Program-made: the position numbers and the translations under genes
Source: an uncultured Eubacterium sp.
GTDB lineage: Bacteria > Bacillota > Clostridia > Lachnospirales > Lachnospiraceae
NCBI RefSeq assembly: GCF_934295145.1
Contig: NZ_CAKRAS010000061.1
Coordinates: 1-16,387, forward strand
Direction: 5' to 3'
Length of the DNA: 16,387 bases
Notes under the pieces: generated by a model
Database searches by the model: none
What the model was told of the DNA's origin: nothing
The model's input: the letters and a program-made list of their open reading frames with translations, nothing else
Shown: positions 6,935 to 15,103 of the stretch, in pieces
Layout: every line of letters begins with the position of its first letter
How positions within the stretch are numbered: the first letter of the stretch is position 1

Positions 6935-7387
6935 CTAAAAATACTTCTTTGTTCCCCACAGATTGCTCCGTTTCAGGTCAAGATACTCTTGATAAGCTTT
7001 TTCCAGAATCTGTTTCTCATTTGCAAATTTCAGCAGATGGTAGGCTTCATGATATTTATAATAACCGGAATCCACGAAATATTCTTCGCGTTGCGGTTTG
7101 CTATAATAACTGTCCGCCATCATCAGGTACCAATGCACCTGTTTTTCTACAGTATCCTCAGGAACTGTAAATGTATACTGGCTCTTTCCCACATATTTTA
7201 TAATGGAGGCATCTACGCCAGTCTCCTCTCTGACTTCTCTTGCAGCAGTATCCTTATACTCCTCGCCGGCTTCTACCGTTCCTTTCGGCAAAACCCAGCC
7301 TTCATATTTGTTACGATAATTTTTATACAGCAACAGAATCTTACCACGGAATATAACCACACCGCCACAACTGGTTGCTTCTATCAT
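6935..7387 (-). CDS. NUDIX hydrolase
   Basis: NUDIX hydrolases cleave nucleoside diphosphates linked to another group; the substrate cannot be told from sequence. The 150-residue product has a complete NUDIX box at residues 36-58 (G-x5-E-x7-REVREETGV), matching the consensus at every fixed position, so it should be active. It is preceded by a strand-rich segment CGGVVIFRGKILLL and WVLPKG. The C-terminal half carries Tyr-rich and helical segments. The ATG at 7387 is chosen because GGGAGGG lies six bases upstream; the open frame extends 22 codons further without a matching site and would run through the predicted promoter. The gene has its own promoter and hairpin terminator and so is probably a single-gene unit. 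Confidence 0.93.
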   Translation of the reverse strand: MIEATSCGGVVIFRGKILLLYKNYRNKYEGWVLPKGTVEAGEEYKDTAAREVREETGVDASIIKYVGKSQYTFTVPEDTVEKQVHWYLMMADSYYSKPQREEYFVDSGYYKYHEAYHLLKFANEKQILEKAYQEYLDLKRSNLWGTKKYF

Positions 7388-7424
7388 TGCAAGCCCTCCC
7401 GATGTGGTCTCAAATCTGGTTTTA

Positions 7425-7453
7425 AGTATACGCCTTTTGGAGTTAACTTGCAA
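7425..7453 (-). promoter_or_regulatory. Sigma-A-type promoter for the NUDIX gene
   Basis: On the minus strand TTGCAA (7448-7453) is followed after exactly 17 bases by TATACT (7425-7430). The start point would be about 30 bases ahead of the NUDIX ATG, and the ribosome binding site GGGAGGG fits in between. It lies in the gap just after the PBP stop codon. Confidence 0.78.
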
Positions 7454-7467
7454 TACCTCGCCTATTT

Positions 7468-9057
7468 TTATTTGTTGAAATATACGTCAAAAATCTGTTT
7501 TGTCACCGGTACCGCGGACTGGCTTCCGGATCCGCCATCCTCTACTACAACCGCAATGGCGATATCATTATAGCCATTCTTTTGACCGTAACCGACGAAC
7601 CATCCATGGCTGTCACCGGCACTGTTATACTCGGCAGATCCTGTCTTGCCGTATGCGGTATAACTCTGACCGTTTAATGCTTTTCCGGTTCCGTTTTCTA
7701 CCACGCCACGCATAAAGTCCTGAAGCAGTGCTGCATCGGAAGATGAAATCAGCTGCCCGTATTCTTTTTCTTTATAATTTTTTACATGGATTCCGCCGTC
7801 ATTTTCCACATGATCTACCACGTAAGGCTCCATTGCCACACCATTATTTGCAATCGCACCTGCCACAAACACCATATGAAGCGGAGATACCAGCGTATCA
7901 CCCTGACCAATGGAAGTCTGCATGATCTTGCCTTTATCCGCATCTGCAGTCAGTGCAAAGCTGCTCTTGCTTCCTGCAAGGCTTCCCGGCAGTTTCTGAT
8001 TGAACATCATACTCTCACACAGGTTTCGGAAACTGGAAATATCCAGTGACAGACCGATATTGGAAAAAGAGGTATTACAGGAATTTGCAAAGGAATCCTT
8101 CAAGTTTTCCTGTCCATGTACTGCTTTGTGATAACAGTGGATCTCATTGCCATCCACATTTAATTCACCTTCACAGTCAAAACGATAATCCTGATAGTTT
8201 GGATTTTCATGTATGTATTCCAGTGTAGTAAAAATCTTAAACGTAGATCCCGGTGGATATAAACCGGAAGTAACACGATTTAACAGCACACTACTGGTTT
8301 CATCCGACACGATATCATCCCATTTATCCGCCAGTGTATTCGGATCATAATCCGGTTTTGACACCATGGCAAGGATTTTTCCGGTCTTTGCCTCCATGAC
8401 AACCACTGCGCCATCCCGGTCACCAAGTGCATTATAAGCTGTCTTCTGCACATCGTAATCCAGTGTAGTCACAAGGGTGTCTCCCTGATTTTTCTCATCT
8501 TTGAGATCGTTGATGATCTGGGTCAGGAAAAAGGAATGGGAACGCAGCAGATTGAAATTATACTGAGACTCCAGCCCGCCTTTTCCATTGTTCATATATC
8601 CAACCACATGAGCAAACATACGGCCATATGGATATTCCCTGGTCTCGTTTCCGTCGTCGTTTGTCTTTGTGGTCGCAAGCACTGTGCCATCCGCCGTTGT
8701 GATATCTCCCCGGATGACATGCTCCGCATACAGATCCAGACGGGAGTTATAGGAACTGTTGATGACACTCTCACTTTTTACCAGCTGAAAATATACAAAA
8801 TAGCCGATCATTCCGATAAAGATTGCCAGAAACAGATAGGTAATGATCAGAAATTCCAGATTTCTACCAGATTTCCTCGACTTCCTTCTCATCGAACCGC
8901 GAGGACCTGCCGTTTCGCGTTCTGCCTGATCCAGATTCATGATCTCGATACCCTGTCTGACCTGATTTGTCCTTCGGCTTCTGCTGTTTTTTCCGGTCGA
9001 TGCTTTGCTTCGGGCCGTTTTTCTTCTTTTGTTTTCGTCCTCGATTCTTCTGCTCAT
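7468..9057 (-). CDS. Class B penicillin-binding protein (transpeptidase)
   Basis: This is a peptidoglycan transpeptidase that cross-links glycan strands made by its SEDS partner, encoded immediately upstream. From the ATG at 9057 it has 529 residues: a very basic cytoplasmic tail (1-65), one membrane helix (about 67-91), a short non-catalytic domain (about 95-195) and the transpeptidase domain. The catalytic motifs are complete: STFK with the acylated Ser at 271, SCN at 326-328, and KTG at 471-473 (YGKTGSAEY). The short N-terminal module resembles M. tuberculosis PbpA, which is also paired with a SEDS gene. The start is uncertain. ATG 9057 has AAGGAG six bases upstream but makes the gene overlap ftsW-like DNA by 194 bases. 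ATG at 8940 or 8892 would shorten the overlap, but neither has as good a site; the conserved core begins near 8892. Confidence 0.92.
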   Translation of the reverse strand: MSRRIEDENKRRKTARSKASTGKNSRSRRTNQVRQGIEIMNLDQAERETAGPRGSMRRKSRKSGRNLEFLIITYLFLAIFIGMIGYFVYFQLVKSESVINSSYNSRLDLYAEHVIRGDITTADGTVLATTKTNDDGNETREYPYGRMFAHVVGYMNNGKGGLESQYNFNLLRSHSFFLTQIINDLKDEKNQGDTLVTTLDYDVQKTAYNALGDRDGAVVVMEAKTGKILAMVSKPDYDPNTLADKWDDIVSDETSSVLLNRVTSGLYPPGSTFKIFTTLEYIHENPNYQDYRFDCEGELNVDGNEIHCYHKAVHGQENLKDSFANSCNTSFSNIGLSLDISSFRNLCESMMFNQKLPGSLAGSKSSFALTADADKGKIMQTSIGQGDTLVSPLHMVFVAGAIANNGVAMEPYVVDHVENDGGIHVKNYKEKEYGQLISSSDAALLQDFMRGVVENGTGKALNGQSYTAYGKTGSAEYNSAGDSHGWFVGYGQKNGYNDIAIAVVVEDGGSGSQSAVPVTKQIFDVYFNK

Positions 9058-10369
9058 CGAATTCTCCTTCTTCATCCTGCCTCATAATATACAGTCCCTG
9101 AATAATGGCAAACATGACCATCGTACACAAAATGGAACTTCCTCCGTAACTGATCAGTGGAAGGGTCAGTCCTGTTGACGGAATGAATTTTATAACACCA
9201 CCAACATTTAAAAACACCTGAACACCGTATACGCAGCCAAGTCCCAGTGCGATCAGCTTATAAAACTGATCTTTGATCTGCATCGCAATATTCAGAAACA
9301 TCAGGAAGCAGCTGAAACATACTAATACAATGCATACCGCAAAGGCTCCACCCATCTCTTCTGAAATGGATGCAAACACAAAGTCAGATGCTCCCAGTGG
9401 TATTTTATCTGGCATTCCCTGATAGAGTCCCATGCCGAACCAACCGCCGGTTCCAATGGCAAATAAAGCCTGTGCCACCTGCCAGCCGCCGCCATGAATG
9501 GATGCAAAAGGATCTTTCCATGCCTCGATTCGCACCCGCACATGGGAAAACAGCTTCGATCCGGCGATTGCGGCCAGGCATCCCACACCAAGGCCACCGA
9601 AAAAATATACCGGTTTCCGGGTTGCTACATACAACATTACCACATAGGTTAAAAAGAAGATCAAGGCCGCTCCAAGGTCTGTAGACAATACGAGGATTCC
9701 CACATGCACCGCCGCTGCAACAGTGGTAATACATACCTGTCGGAAATCTGTCGCTTCGTACAACATGCAGGCCACAAAAAAAACAAATATAATTTTTACA
9801 AACTCGGAAGGCTGCAGTGTAATACCTGCAACGGTAAAGGACAGATGTGCACCGCCACTCATTTTTCCAAGTACAAGAACGATTCCAAGTGCTACCACAC
9901 CGATGGCACAGTAAAACCAGGTAAATTTCCTTAAAAATTTCAATTTTCTGACCAGAATCGGGATAAATGCTGAGATCACTGCCGCTGCAACCGCAATTTC
10001 AAACTGGCGGATCGCATTCTCAAAATTTAATCTGGTCAGGATAATAAATCCGATCAGCATCAGCATACACATATGATTTACAACCAGCCGTGCTGCCCGC
10101 TTGTATATGATCCGATAGATCAGGAACAAAAACAGGACAAACAGCACCTGTGCTCCGTAAAAGATCAGAATCTTCAGTTCTTTGGTCACGGCAAACAGAA
10201 CCATGAATGCATCCAGATGGATCAGCATCATACAGGTGGTCTGTGCTTTATACATCCGCTTCTGCCGTTCTTCGTTTTTTACAACCAGTACTACATAACT
10301 GTACCAGGTGTAAATAGCAAAAAGAATGATCATCACATATTTAGATAATTCTGTGATCAAATGTATCAT
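8864..10369 (-). CDS. SEDS glycosyltransferase (FtsW/RodA/SpoVE family)
   Basis: This is a membrane glycosyltransferase that polymerises lipid II into glycan strands together with its class B PBP. It has 501 residues. About 12-13 hydrophobic segments span 11-428; the family usually has ten, so the N-terminal part carries two or three extra helices. Diagnostic segments are STDLGAALIFF (229-239), HVRVRIEAWKDPF (276-288), the loop GASDFVFASISEE with the presumed catalytic Asp329, and PLISYGGSS (404-412). A hydrophilic, Lys/Arg/Glu-rich tail of about 70 residues follows the last helix and overlaps the PBP gene out of frame. The ATG has AAGGAG five bases upstream and is 20 bases past the U32 stop. 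Whether it serves septation, elongation or sporulation cannot be decided; the zapA and PBP context favours division or general growth. Confidence 0.94.
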   Translation of the reverse strand: MIHLITELSKYVMIILFAIYTWYSYVVLVVKNEERQKRMYKAQTTCMMLIHLDAFMVLFAVTKELKILIFYGAQVLFVLFLFLIYRIIYKRAARLVVNHMCMLMLIGFIILTRLNFENAIRQFEIAVAAAVISAFIPILVRKLKFLRKFTWFYCAIGVVALGIVLVLGKMSGGAHLSFTVAGITLQPSEFVKIIFVFFVACMLYEATDFRQVCITTVAAAVHVGILVLSTDLGAALIFFLTYVVMLYVATRKPVYFFGGLGVGCLAAIAGSKLFSHVRVRIEAWKDPFASIHGGGWQVAQALFAIGTGGWFGMGLYQGMPDKIPLGASDFVFASISEEMGGAFAVCIVLVCFSCFLMFLNIAMQIKDQFYKLIALGLGCVYGVQVFLNVGGVIKFIPSTGLTLPLISYGGSSILCTMVMFAIIQGLYIMRQDEEGEFDEQKNRGRKQKKKNGPKQSIDRKKQQKPKDKSGQTGYRDHESGSGRTRNGRSSRFDEKEVEEIW

Positions 10370-10389
10370 AATTTCTCCTTACTTGTGCG

Positions 10390-12582
10390 TCAGTCAACGC
10401 CTCTTCGAAAATGTCCGTTGGTAAAGGTTCCCTCTTTTGGTGCCGGAACCTCTTTCCCACCGATAAAGGCATCCGCATACTGATTCAGAATTTCCTGTAT
10501 CTTCCGCTCGCTCTCATTTCGGAATACGATCCGGTAGGAAGCAAAATTCAGATTGCGGATAGTTTTTGTCTGATGAAGCAGGCTGGTCGGCTGACTGTTG
10601 TAGATCACGTTATAGCAGTGTCTGCAGTTACGCACCACTTCAAACTGCTTCTGATAACGGTCATTCAGATATAAATGCTCATTTTGTGCTCCTGCGCCAT
10701 GCTTTTCTTTGATACAGGATGCATAATTTTTGTATACACACTGTGCAGATATCATCAGCGGCGCATAACCATAAAGCATCAGCTCCGCCTGTTCATTTTG
10801 CATATGCACCAGTTCTTTGCTGTTCAGCTCCTGAGATGCCGTATAACCCGCAAATCCATCTGTCAGGAAATCTGCGGCTGCCTCATTAGAAAATACATAC
10901 AATCCTGCATCCAGCGCCAGTTTTTCTGTCGGGATTCCAAGCGTTTCTTCTGCAAATCCGATGCCGTCATAACTGCGCACCCAGATTTTGTCAAAAACCT
11001 GCAAATCTGCGGCTACTTTCTGCAACATTCCCTCGGAATTTTCACGCAGAACATAAGGGAAAGCAAAGCCTGCCTGTTTTCCTGCCTGATGAATCTGCTC
11101 CACAAGGCGCTGTTCTGTTCCACAGTCCTCCAGTGTGATCATTCCAACACTCGGATTCTGCAACAGTATCGGAAGATGTTTTGTCGAAGAGATCCACACA
11201 TTCAGCAGTGGCTTTCCATCTTCGGTGTCTGATGCTGTACCTTTAAATTCATACGGATTTTCCTGCTGTTTTGCAGGTGCTTTTCTTCGTCCCTGTTCCA
11301 ACAGCTGATCCTGTAACTGTTCTAATGCACTTCTGCGCAGTTCATTTAACTGTCCCACCGGAACAAACAGCCCATCCTCCAGGCTGATTTCCAGTTCTTC
11401 CGCCTCGAATGGGGTATCTCCGGTCTTGCGCAGTCTCTTTTCCAGTTCCTCCCGGGATAATGGGCGGTTCTGAGCCAGGCCCGGACAGACTCCGGTCACA
11501 GTAACTGCCGATGTATTTGTTTCGCCATCCATTAGTGTCACGGATAACTCCATCGGCTGATCCGCATGAAATACAGCCTGCATCCGCACCGGAAGTTTCC
11601 GTTCCGCTGCCGGCTGATAGGCCATTTTTGCATCGTTGCTGCTGTGAGAAGAATCTGTCAACGTCATCATAGAACGGCCGTTTCGCATCTCATAGTAGCC
11701 TTTTGTAAATCCGTTTCGGTTTCCGAGTAAAAGCAGACGTTCCATATCCGCTTCCTCTACTTTATAAGATTCCGGTGATTCCTCATACAGATCCAGGTAT
11801 TTACGATAAATCGATGTGACCCCGGCTGCGTACTCCAGTTTTTTCATTCTTCCCTCAATTTTGAAAGAGTAAATGCCGCTTTCACATAATTCAGGAAGTA
11901 ATTCGATGGTACACAGGTCTTTTGGACTCAACGGATATTTTTCTTTCTTATGTAACAGATTGCCCCGGGCATCCGTCACCTGATAAGCCAGCCGGCAAGG
12001 CTGTGCACAACGGCCGCGGTTTCCGCTCCGTCCGCCAAGCATACTGCTCATCAGACACTGACCGGAATAACAATAGCAGAGCGCTCCGTGGATAAAACTT
12101 TCAATCTCCACACCTGTCTCATCATAAATCCGGCGGATCTCCGCACTGGACAATTCACGGGCTGTTACGATTCGCTCTGCGCCGTGCTCCATCAGGAATT
12201 TTGCTCCGGCCACATTGGATACCGACATCTGGGTACTTGCATGCAGCGGAAGTTCCGGGAAGTTTCTGCGAATAAACTGAAATACACCATAGTCCTGTAC
12301 GATCACTGCATCCAGGCCATATTCATACAGCGGCTGCAGATAGGAAAACAGTTCTGTTCCGATTTCTTTATTTTTCAATAAGGTATTGACGGTGAGAAAA
12401 ATCTTTTTTCCCCGCATATGTGCAAAATCCAGTGCCTCTTTCAGGTCATCCTGGCTAAAATTTTTTGCAAAGGCACGGGCACCAAATTTATCGCCACCCA
12501 GATATACCGCATCTGCTCCGGCATTCATAACTGCTTTACAAATTTCCAGTGAGCCTGCCGGCGCTAACAGTTCATGCTTCAT
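10390..12582 (-). CDS. U32 family peptidase-like protein (RlhA/YhcP type with C-terminal extension)
   Basis: U32 proteins are called peptidases, but several characterised members (RlhA, TrhP) carry out RNA hydroxylation. RlhA modifies 23S rRNA C2501 in E. coli. This protein has 730 residues: a TIM-barrel-like U32 core (about 1-330), with MKHELLAPAGSLE at the start and the family signature at 161-176 (E-x-F-x2-G-A-L-C-x4-G-x-C). Further cysteines at 192 and 196 (RCAQPC) complete a possible iron-sulfur site. A large C-terminal collagenase-like region (DUF3656 type) ends with a further Cys pair, NCRHCYN. RNA hydroxylation is an inference from RlhA. The start codon overlaps the zapA stop (ATGA) with AAGGA upstream, indicating coupling. 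It ends 20 bases before the SEDS gene. Confidence 0.9.
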   Translation of the reverse strand: MKHELLAPAGSLEICKAVMNAGADAVYLGGDKFGARAFAKNFSQDDLKEALDFAHMRGKKIFLTVNTLLKNKEIGTELFSYLQPLYEYGLDAVIVQDYGVFQFIRRNFPELPLHASTQMSVSNVAGAKFLMEHGAERIVTARELSSAEIRRIYDETGVEIESFIHGALCYCYSGQCLMSSMLGGRSGNRGRCAQPCRLAYQVTDARGNLLHKKEKYPLSPKDLCTIELLPELCESGIYSFKIEGRMKKLEYAAGVTSIYRKYLDLYEESPESYKVEEADMERLLLLGNRNGFTKGYYEMRNGRSMMTLTDSSHSSNDAKMAYQPAAERKLPVRMQAVFHADQPMELSVTLMDGETNTSAVTVTGVCPGLAQNRPLSREELEKRLRKTGDTPFEAEELEISLEDGLFVPVGQLNELRRSALEQLQDQLLEQGRRKAPAKQQENPYEFKGTASDTEDGKPLLNVWISSTKHLPILLQNPSVGMITLEDCGTEQRLVEQIHQAGKQAGFAFPYVLRENSEGMLQKVAADLQVFDKIWVRSYDGIGFAEETLGIPTEKLALDAGLYVFSNEAAADFLTDGFAGYTASQELNSKELVHMQNEQAELMLYGYAPLMISAQCVYKNYASCIKEKHGAGAQNEHLYLNDRYQKQFEVVRNCRHCYNVIYNSQPTSLLHQTKTIRNLNFASYRIVFRNESERKIQEILNQYADAFIGGKEVPAPKEGTFTNGHFRRGVD

Positions 12583-12914
12583 CGTTTTTTATGTCCTTCC
12601 AGTTTTTCAAGTCTTACTTCTGTCTCTGCCAGTTCCTGTTTCAGTTCTGCCAGTTCGTTTTCTTTCTGGCGCAGATCCTGTTCCAGCTGCTCAATCTGTT
12701 CCTGGGCTGTCACAAGTTCATCTGCGATATTGATATGAATAAATACAGGTTTCAGATCCGACGGCAGACAGCGGTATTCATCCGCTTCCTCCATCTGCTG
12801 CATCACACGATTGACGCAGGATGCAATTTTCTGAATATGGGTCTCATCGTCGTAACCGCCCATTGTCAGGATTTTTCCGCCGATCACAACCTGTACCATT
12901 GATTTCTTTGTCAT
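12579..12914 (-). CDS. zapA: Cell division protein ZapA
   Basis: ZapA binds FtsZ and bundles protofilaments, stabilising the Z-ring. The 111-residue product has the N-terminal globular part with the typical segment VVIGGKILTMGGYDDETHIQKIASCVNRVM (9-38 overall, glycine-rich turns and the helix start) and a C-terminal coiled coil rich in Glu/Gln/Leu (about 65-107). I chose the ATG at 12914, with AGGGGA about seven bases upstream; the GTG at 12932 would place that site in the coding part. The gap of 47 bases to ruvB holds a weak 5-bp hairpin but no clear promoter or terminator. Its end overlaps the U32 gene by four bases. Its presence ahead of a SEDS/PBP pair supports a division-linked operon. 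Confidence 0.92.
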   Translation of the reverse strand: MTKKSMVQVVIGGKILTMGGYDDETHIQKIASCVNRVMQQMEEADEYRCLPSDLKPVFIHINIADELVTAQEQIEQLEQDLRQKENELAELKQELAETEVRLEKLEGHKKR

Positions 12915-12961
12915 TTTGCTTCCCCTTTTCACAGTTTCTGTCTGTGATCACCAAATCTTGA

Positions 12962-13954
12962 TTAATCATTATCTTTGAAATGTTCGATGGCCAGTGATGT
13001 CGCCACGCGACCTTTTGGTGTACGGTTCAGGAATCCGTTTTTTACCAGATATGGCTCGTACACGTCCTCGATGGTTCCGGAATCTTCTCCGACTGCTGCT
13101 GCCAGCGTCTCAAGTCCCACTGGACCGCCGCCAAATTTCTGAATAATAGTCAGCAGGATCAACCGGTCATTTTTATCCAGGCCACAGCGGTCCACCTCCA
13201 GCAGATCCAGTGCAAAGGAAGCGACTTCCTTCGTGATCACGCCATCGTATTTTACCTGAGCAAAATCACGGACACGTTTCAACAGACGGTTCGCCAGTCG
13301 CGGCGTTCCCCTGGAACGTTTTGCCAGTTCTGCTGCACCTTCCGGCTCAATCTCCACACCAAGTTTCTTTGCCGACTGTACGATGATTGTCTGCAATTCC
13401 TCCGGAGTATAAAACTCCAGATGCTGGATCACGCCAAAACGATCTCTCAACGGTGCGGAAAGCAGTCCTGCACGGGTGGTCGCACCAACCAGTGTAAATT
13501 TCGGCAGATCCAGTCGAATGGAACGGGCGGATGCCCCCTTGCCAATCATAATATCAATGGCATAATCTTCCATGGCCGGGTACAGCACCTCTTCCACCTG
13601 ACGGTTCAGACGGTGAATCTCATCCACAAATAAAATATCATTTTCCTGTAAATTGCTTAAAATTGATGCCATTTCTCCCGGCTTTGCAATGGCCGGACCG
13701 GAAGTGATCTTCATATGTACACCCATTTCATTAGCGATAATACCGGAAAGTGTAGTCTTTCCAAGTCCCGGCGGTCCATAAAACAGTACGTGATCTAACG
13801 GTTCCTGTCTCTGCCGTGCCGCCTCGATATAGACACGCAGAGTGCCTTTTATTTTTTCCTGTCCGACATATTCTTCCAGTGACAACGGACGCAGACTGAA
13901 TTCTGTCTGCATATCCTCTTCCTGGATCTGTGTCGAAATGACTCGTTTCTCCAT
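12962..13954 (-). CDS. ruvB: Holliday junction branch migration ATPase RuvB
   Basis: RuvB is the AAA+ motor that drives branch migration of Holliday junctions with RuvA. The 330-residue length is normal. Walker A GPPGLGKT is at 60-67, Walker B ILFVDEIH at 107-114 and sensor 1 GATTRAG at 157-163. The APLRDRFG segment at 167-174 carries the arginine finger. The C-terminal winged-helix DNA-binding part ends with TPKGRVAT and the short acidic KDND tail. The ATG has GAGGA about six bases upstream and starts 14 bases past the ruvA stop. All functional motifs are intact. Confidence 0.98.
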   Translation of the reverse strand: MEKRVISTQIQEEDMQTEFSLRPLSLEEYVGQEKIKGTLRVYIEAARQRQEPLDHVLFYGPPGLGKTTLSGIIANEMGVHMKITSGPAIAKPGEMASILSNLQENDILFVDEIHRLNRQVEEVLYPAMEDYAIDIMIGKGASARSIRLDLPKFTLVGATTRAGLLSAPLRDRFGVIQHLEFYTPEELQTIIVQSAKKLGVEIEPEGAAELAKRSRGTPRLANRLLKRVRDFAQVKYDGVITKEVASFALDLLEVDRCGLDKNDRLILLTIIQKFGGGPVGLETLAAAVGEDSGTIEDVYEPYLVKNGFLNRTPKGRVATSLAIEHFKDND

Positions 13955-13968
13955 GAACTTCCTCGCTC

Positions 13969-14586
13969 TTAAAATAATGCCATATTTTTCAATGCTGCCT
14001 TCAATACGCTTTCCACATCATCATCTTCTGTAATCTCGATACCGGAAAGCACTTTAGATGCTTCTGTCGCGCTGTATCCCAGTGCCACAAGTGCTTCAGA
14101 CGCTTCCTTGCGGATACGGTTGTTGCTGCTTCCACCTGCTGCCGGTGTCTCCATCTCCTCAAATCCGGTCTCGATGGCTGCTTCCAGATCAATTTTATCC
14201 TTCAGTTCAATGATCAGACGTTTTGCTGTCTTGCTTCCGATGCCCGGCGCCTTGGAAATGGTCTTGGCATCTTCTGCCACGATGGCAAAACGCAGATCAT
14301 TTGCAGACAATACAGATAAAACTGCCAGTCCTCCTTTTGGACCGATCCCGCTGACATTAATCAGCAATTTAAACATTTCCAGCTCGTCTCTGCTTGGAAA
14401 ACCAAACAGGGAAAAGGCATCTTCTTTCACGTACAGATAGGTATAGATTTTGACCTGTTCGCCCCGGGCCGGAAGTTCATCCAGCATCCGGGCAGAAATA
14501 CGGATATTGTAGCCAATACCGTTATTTTCCACGACGATCAGGTTTTCACTTACTTCCTCTAACGTTCCTTTTATATATGAATACAT
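13969..14586 (-). CDS. ruvA: Holliday junction DNA helicase subunit RuvA
   Basis: RuvA binds four-way junctions and loads RuvB. The 205-residue product has the N-terminal OB-type domain (MYSYIKGTLEEV, about 1-63), two helix-hairpin-helix motifs (NVSGIGPKGG at 77-86 and APGIGSKTAKRLIIEL at 113-128), a flexible linker with GGSSNN, and the C-terminal domain III (about 157-202) that contacts RuvB. I chose the ATG at 14586, with GGAG six bases upstream and an N-terminus matching the family. An ATG at 14598 adds four residues but lacks a site. ruvA leads the tight ruvA-ruvB-zapA-U32-SEDS-PBP series. No convincing promoter was found in the 119 bases upstream. Confidence 0.97.
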   Translation of the reverse strand: MYSYIKGTLEEVSENLIVVENNGIGYNIRISARMLDELPARGEQVKIYTYLYVKEDAFSLFGFPSRDELEMFKLLINVSGIGPKGGLAVLSVLSANDLRFAIVAEDAKTISKAPGIGSKTAKRLIIELKDKIDLEAAIETGFEEMETPAAGGSSNNRIRKEASEALVALGYSATEASKVLSGIEITEDDDVESVLKAALKNMALF

Positions 14587-14705
14587 CAAAAACTCCATTT
14601 TAGAAGCAATTCATTTTCCAATCAGCTTTTATATCTCACTCTGATATCATTTATCGCCGATCTGTTTTCAAAAATGCTTCTTTGTTTCTTCGTTCTCTTG
14701 TTCTA

Positions 14706-15101
14706 TTATTTCGTCTGAGTGTCAAACTGGCTTTCTTCCCCGTCTTCCACTTCCACTACAACTTTATTTGGCAGGCATACAATGGTCTCCCCGTTGGAGG
14801 AAATTGCATGCTGATTTACACAGAGTTTATCCGGGCAATCCGCGGAGATCATATCTGCTTTTCCGTTTTCGATCACAAGGGTATTTGTCACCGTTCCATC
14901 TGAGCTTTTTATCTTGATTTTCTGCGCTTTTTCTCCTGTCGTGTGCAGGTTATAAGTACCGTACACCGTTCCGTCTACCGTCACTTTGACCTGTCCGCCG
15001 GGTGTACTCTGCATCCTCTGAAACACAAAATACCCGATCACCGCCACCACAAAGATAATGACCAGTAATAAAATCTCTTTTTTACCGATTTTTTTGTCCA
15101 T
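14706..15101 (-). CDS. NusG domain II-containing membrane-anchored protein
   Basis: This is a 131-residue protein with an N-terminal membrane helix (about 10-28) and an extracytoplasmic NusG_II-type beta domain (about 36-120). It lacks NusG's NGN domain, so it is not a transcription factor; the family's role is unknown. The cysteine pattern DCPDKLC (89 and 94) with a third Cys at 109 in TIVCLPN is typical of these proteins and suggests metal or disulfide chemistry. The C-terminus is a short acidic tail. The ATG is two bases past the miaB stop, with AGGG about ten bases upstream, so it is co-transcribed with miaB. Elsewhere such genes are often near FMN-binding or Rnf-like genes; none is seen here. 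Confidence 0.88.
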   Translation of the reverse strand: MDKKIGKKEILLLVIIFVVAVIGYFVFQRMQSTPGGQVKVTVDGTVYGTYNLHTTGEKAQKIKIKSSDGTVTNTLVIENGKADMISADCPDKLCVNQHAISSNGETIVCLPNKVVVEVEDGEESQFDTQTK

Positions 15102-15103
15102 GC

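Noticed and set aside
8536..9087. Plus-strand 183-codon frame opposite the SEDS/PBP overlap
   Set aside because: It is antisense to the overlap and to the PBP N-terminal domain, has no ribosome binding site or domain, and contains His/Cys/Arg-rich sequence typical of antisense frames.
10675..11232. Plus-strand 185-codon frame opposite the U32 gene
   Set aside because: Antisense to a well-supported gene; Cys/His/Gln-rich composition and absence of motifs indicate a shadow frame.
14599..14705. Candidate promoter or terminator between the NusG-domain-II gene and ruvA
   Set aside because: TTGAAA followed by TGATAT, and AGAAGCA pairing with TGCTTCT about 85 bases away, are both weak matches. Neither is good enough to annotate.
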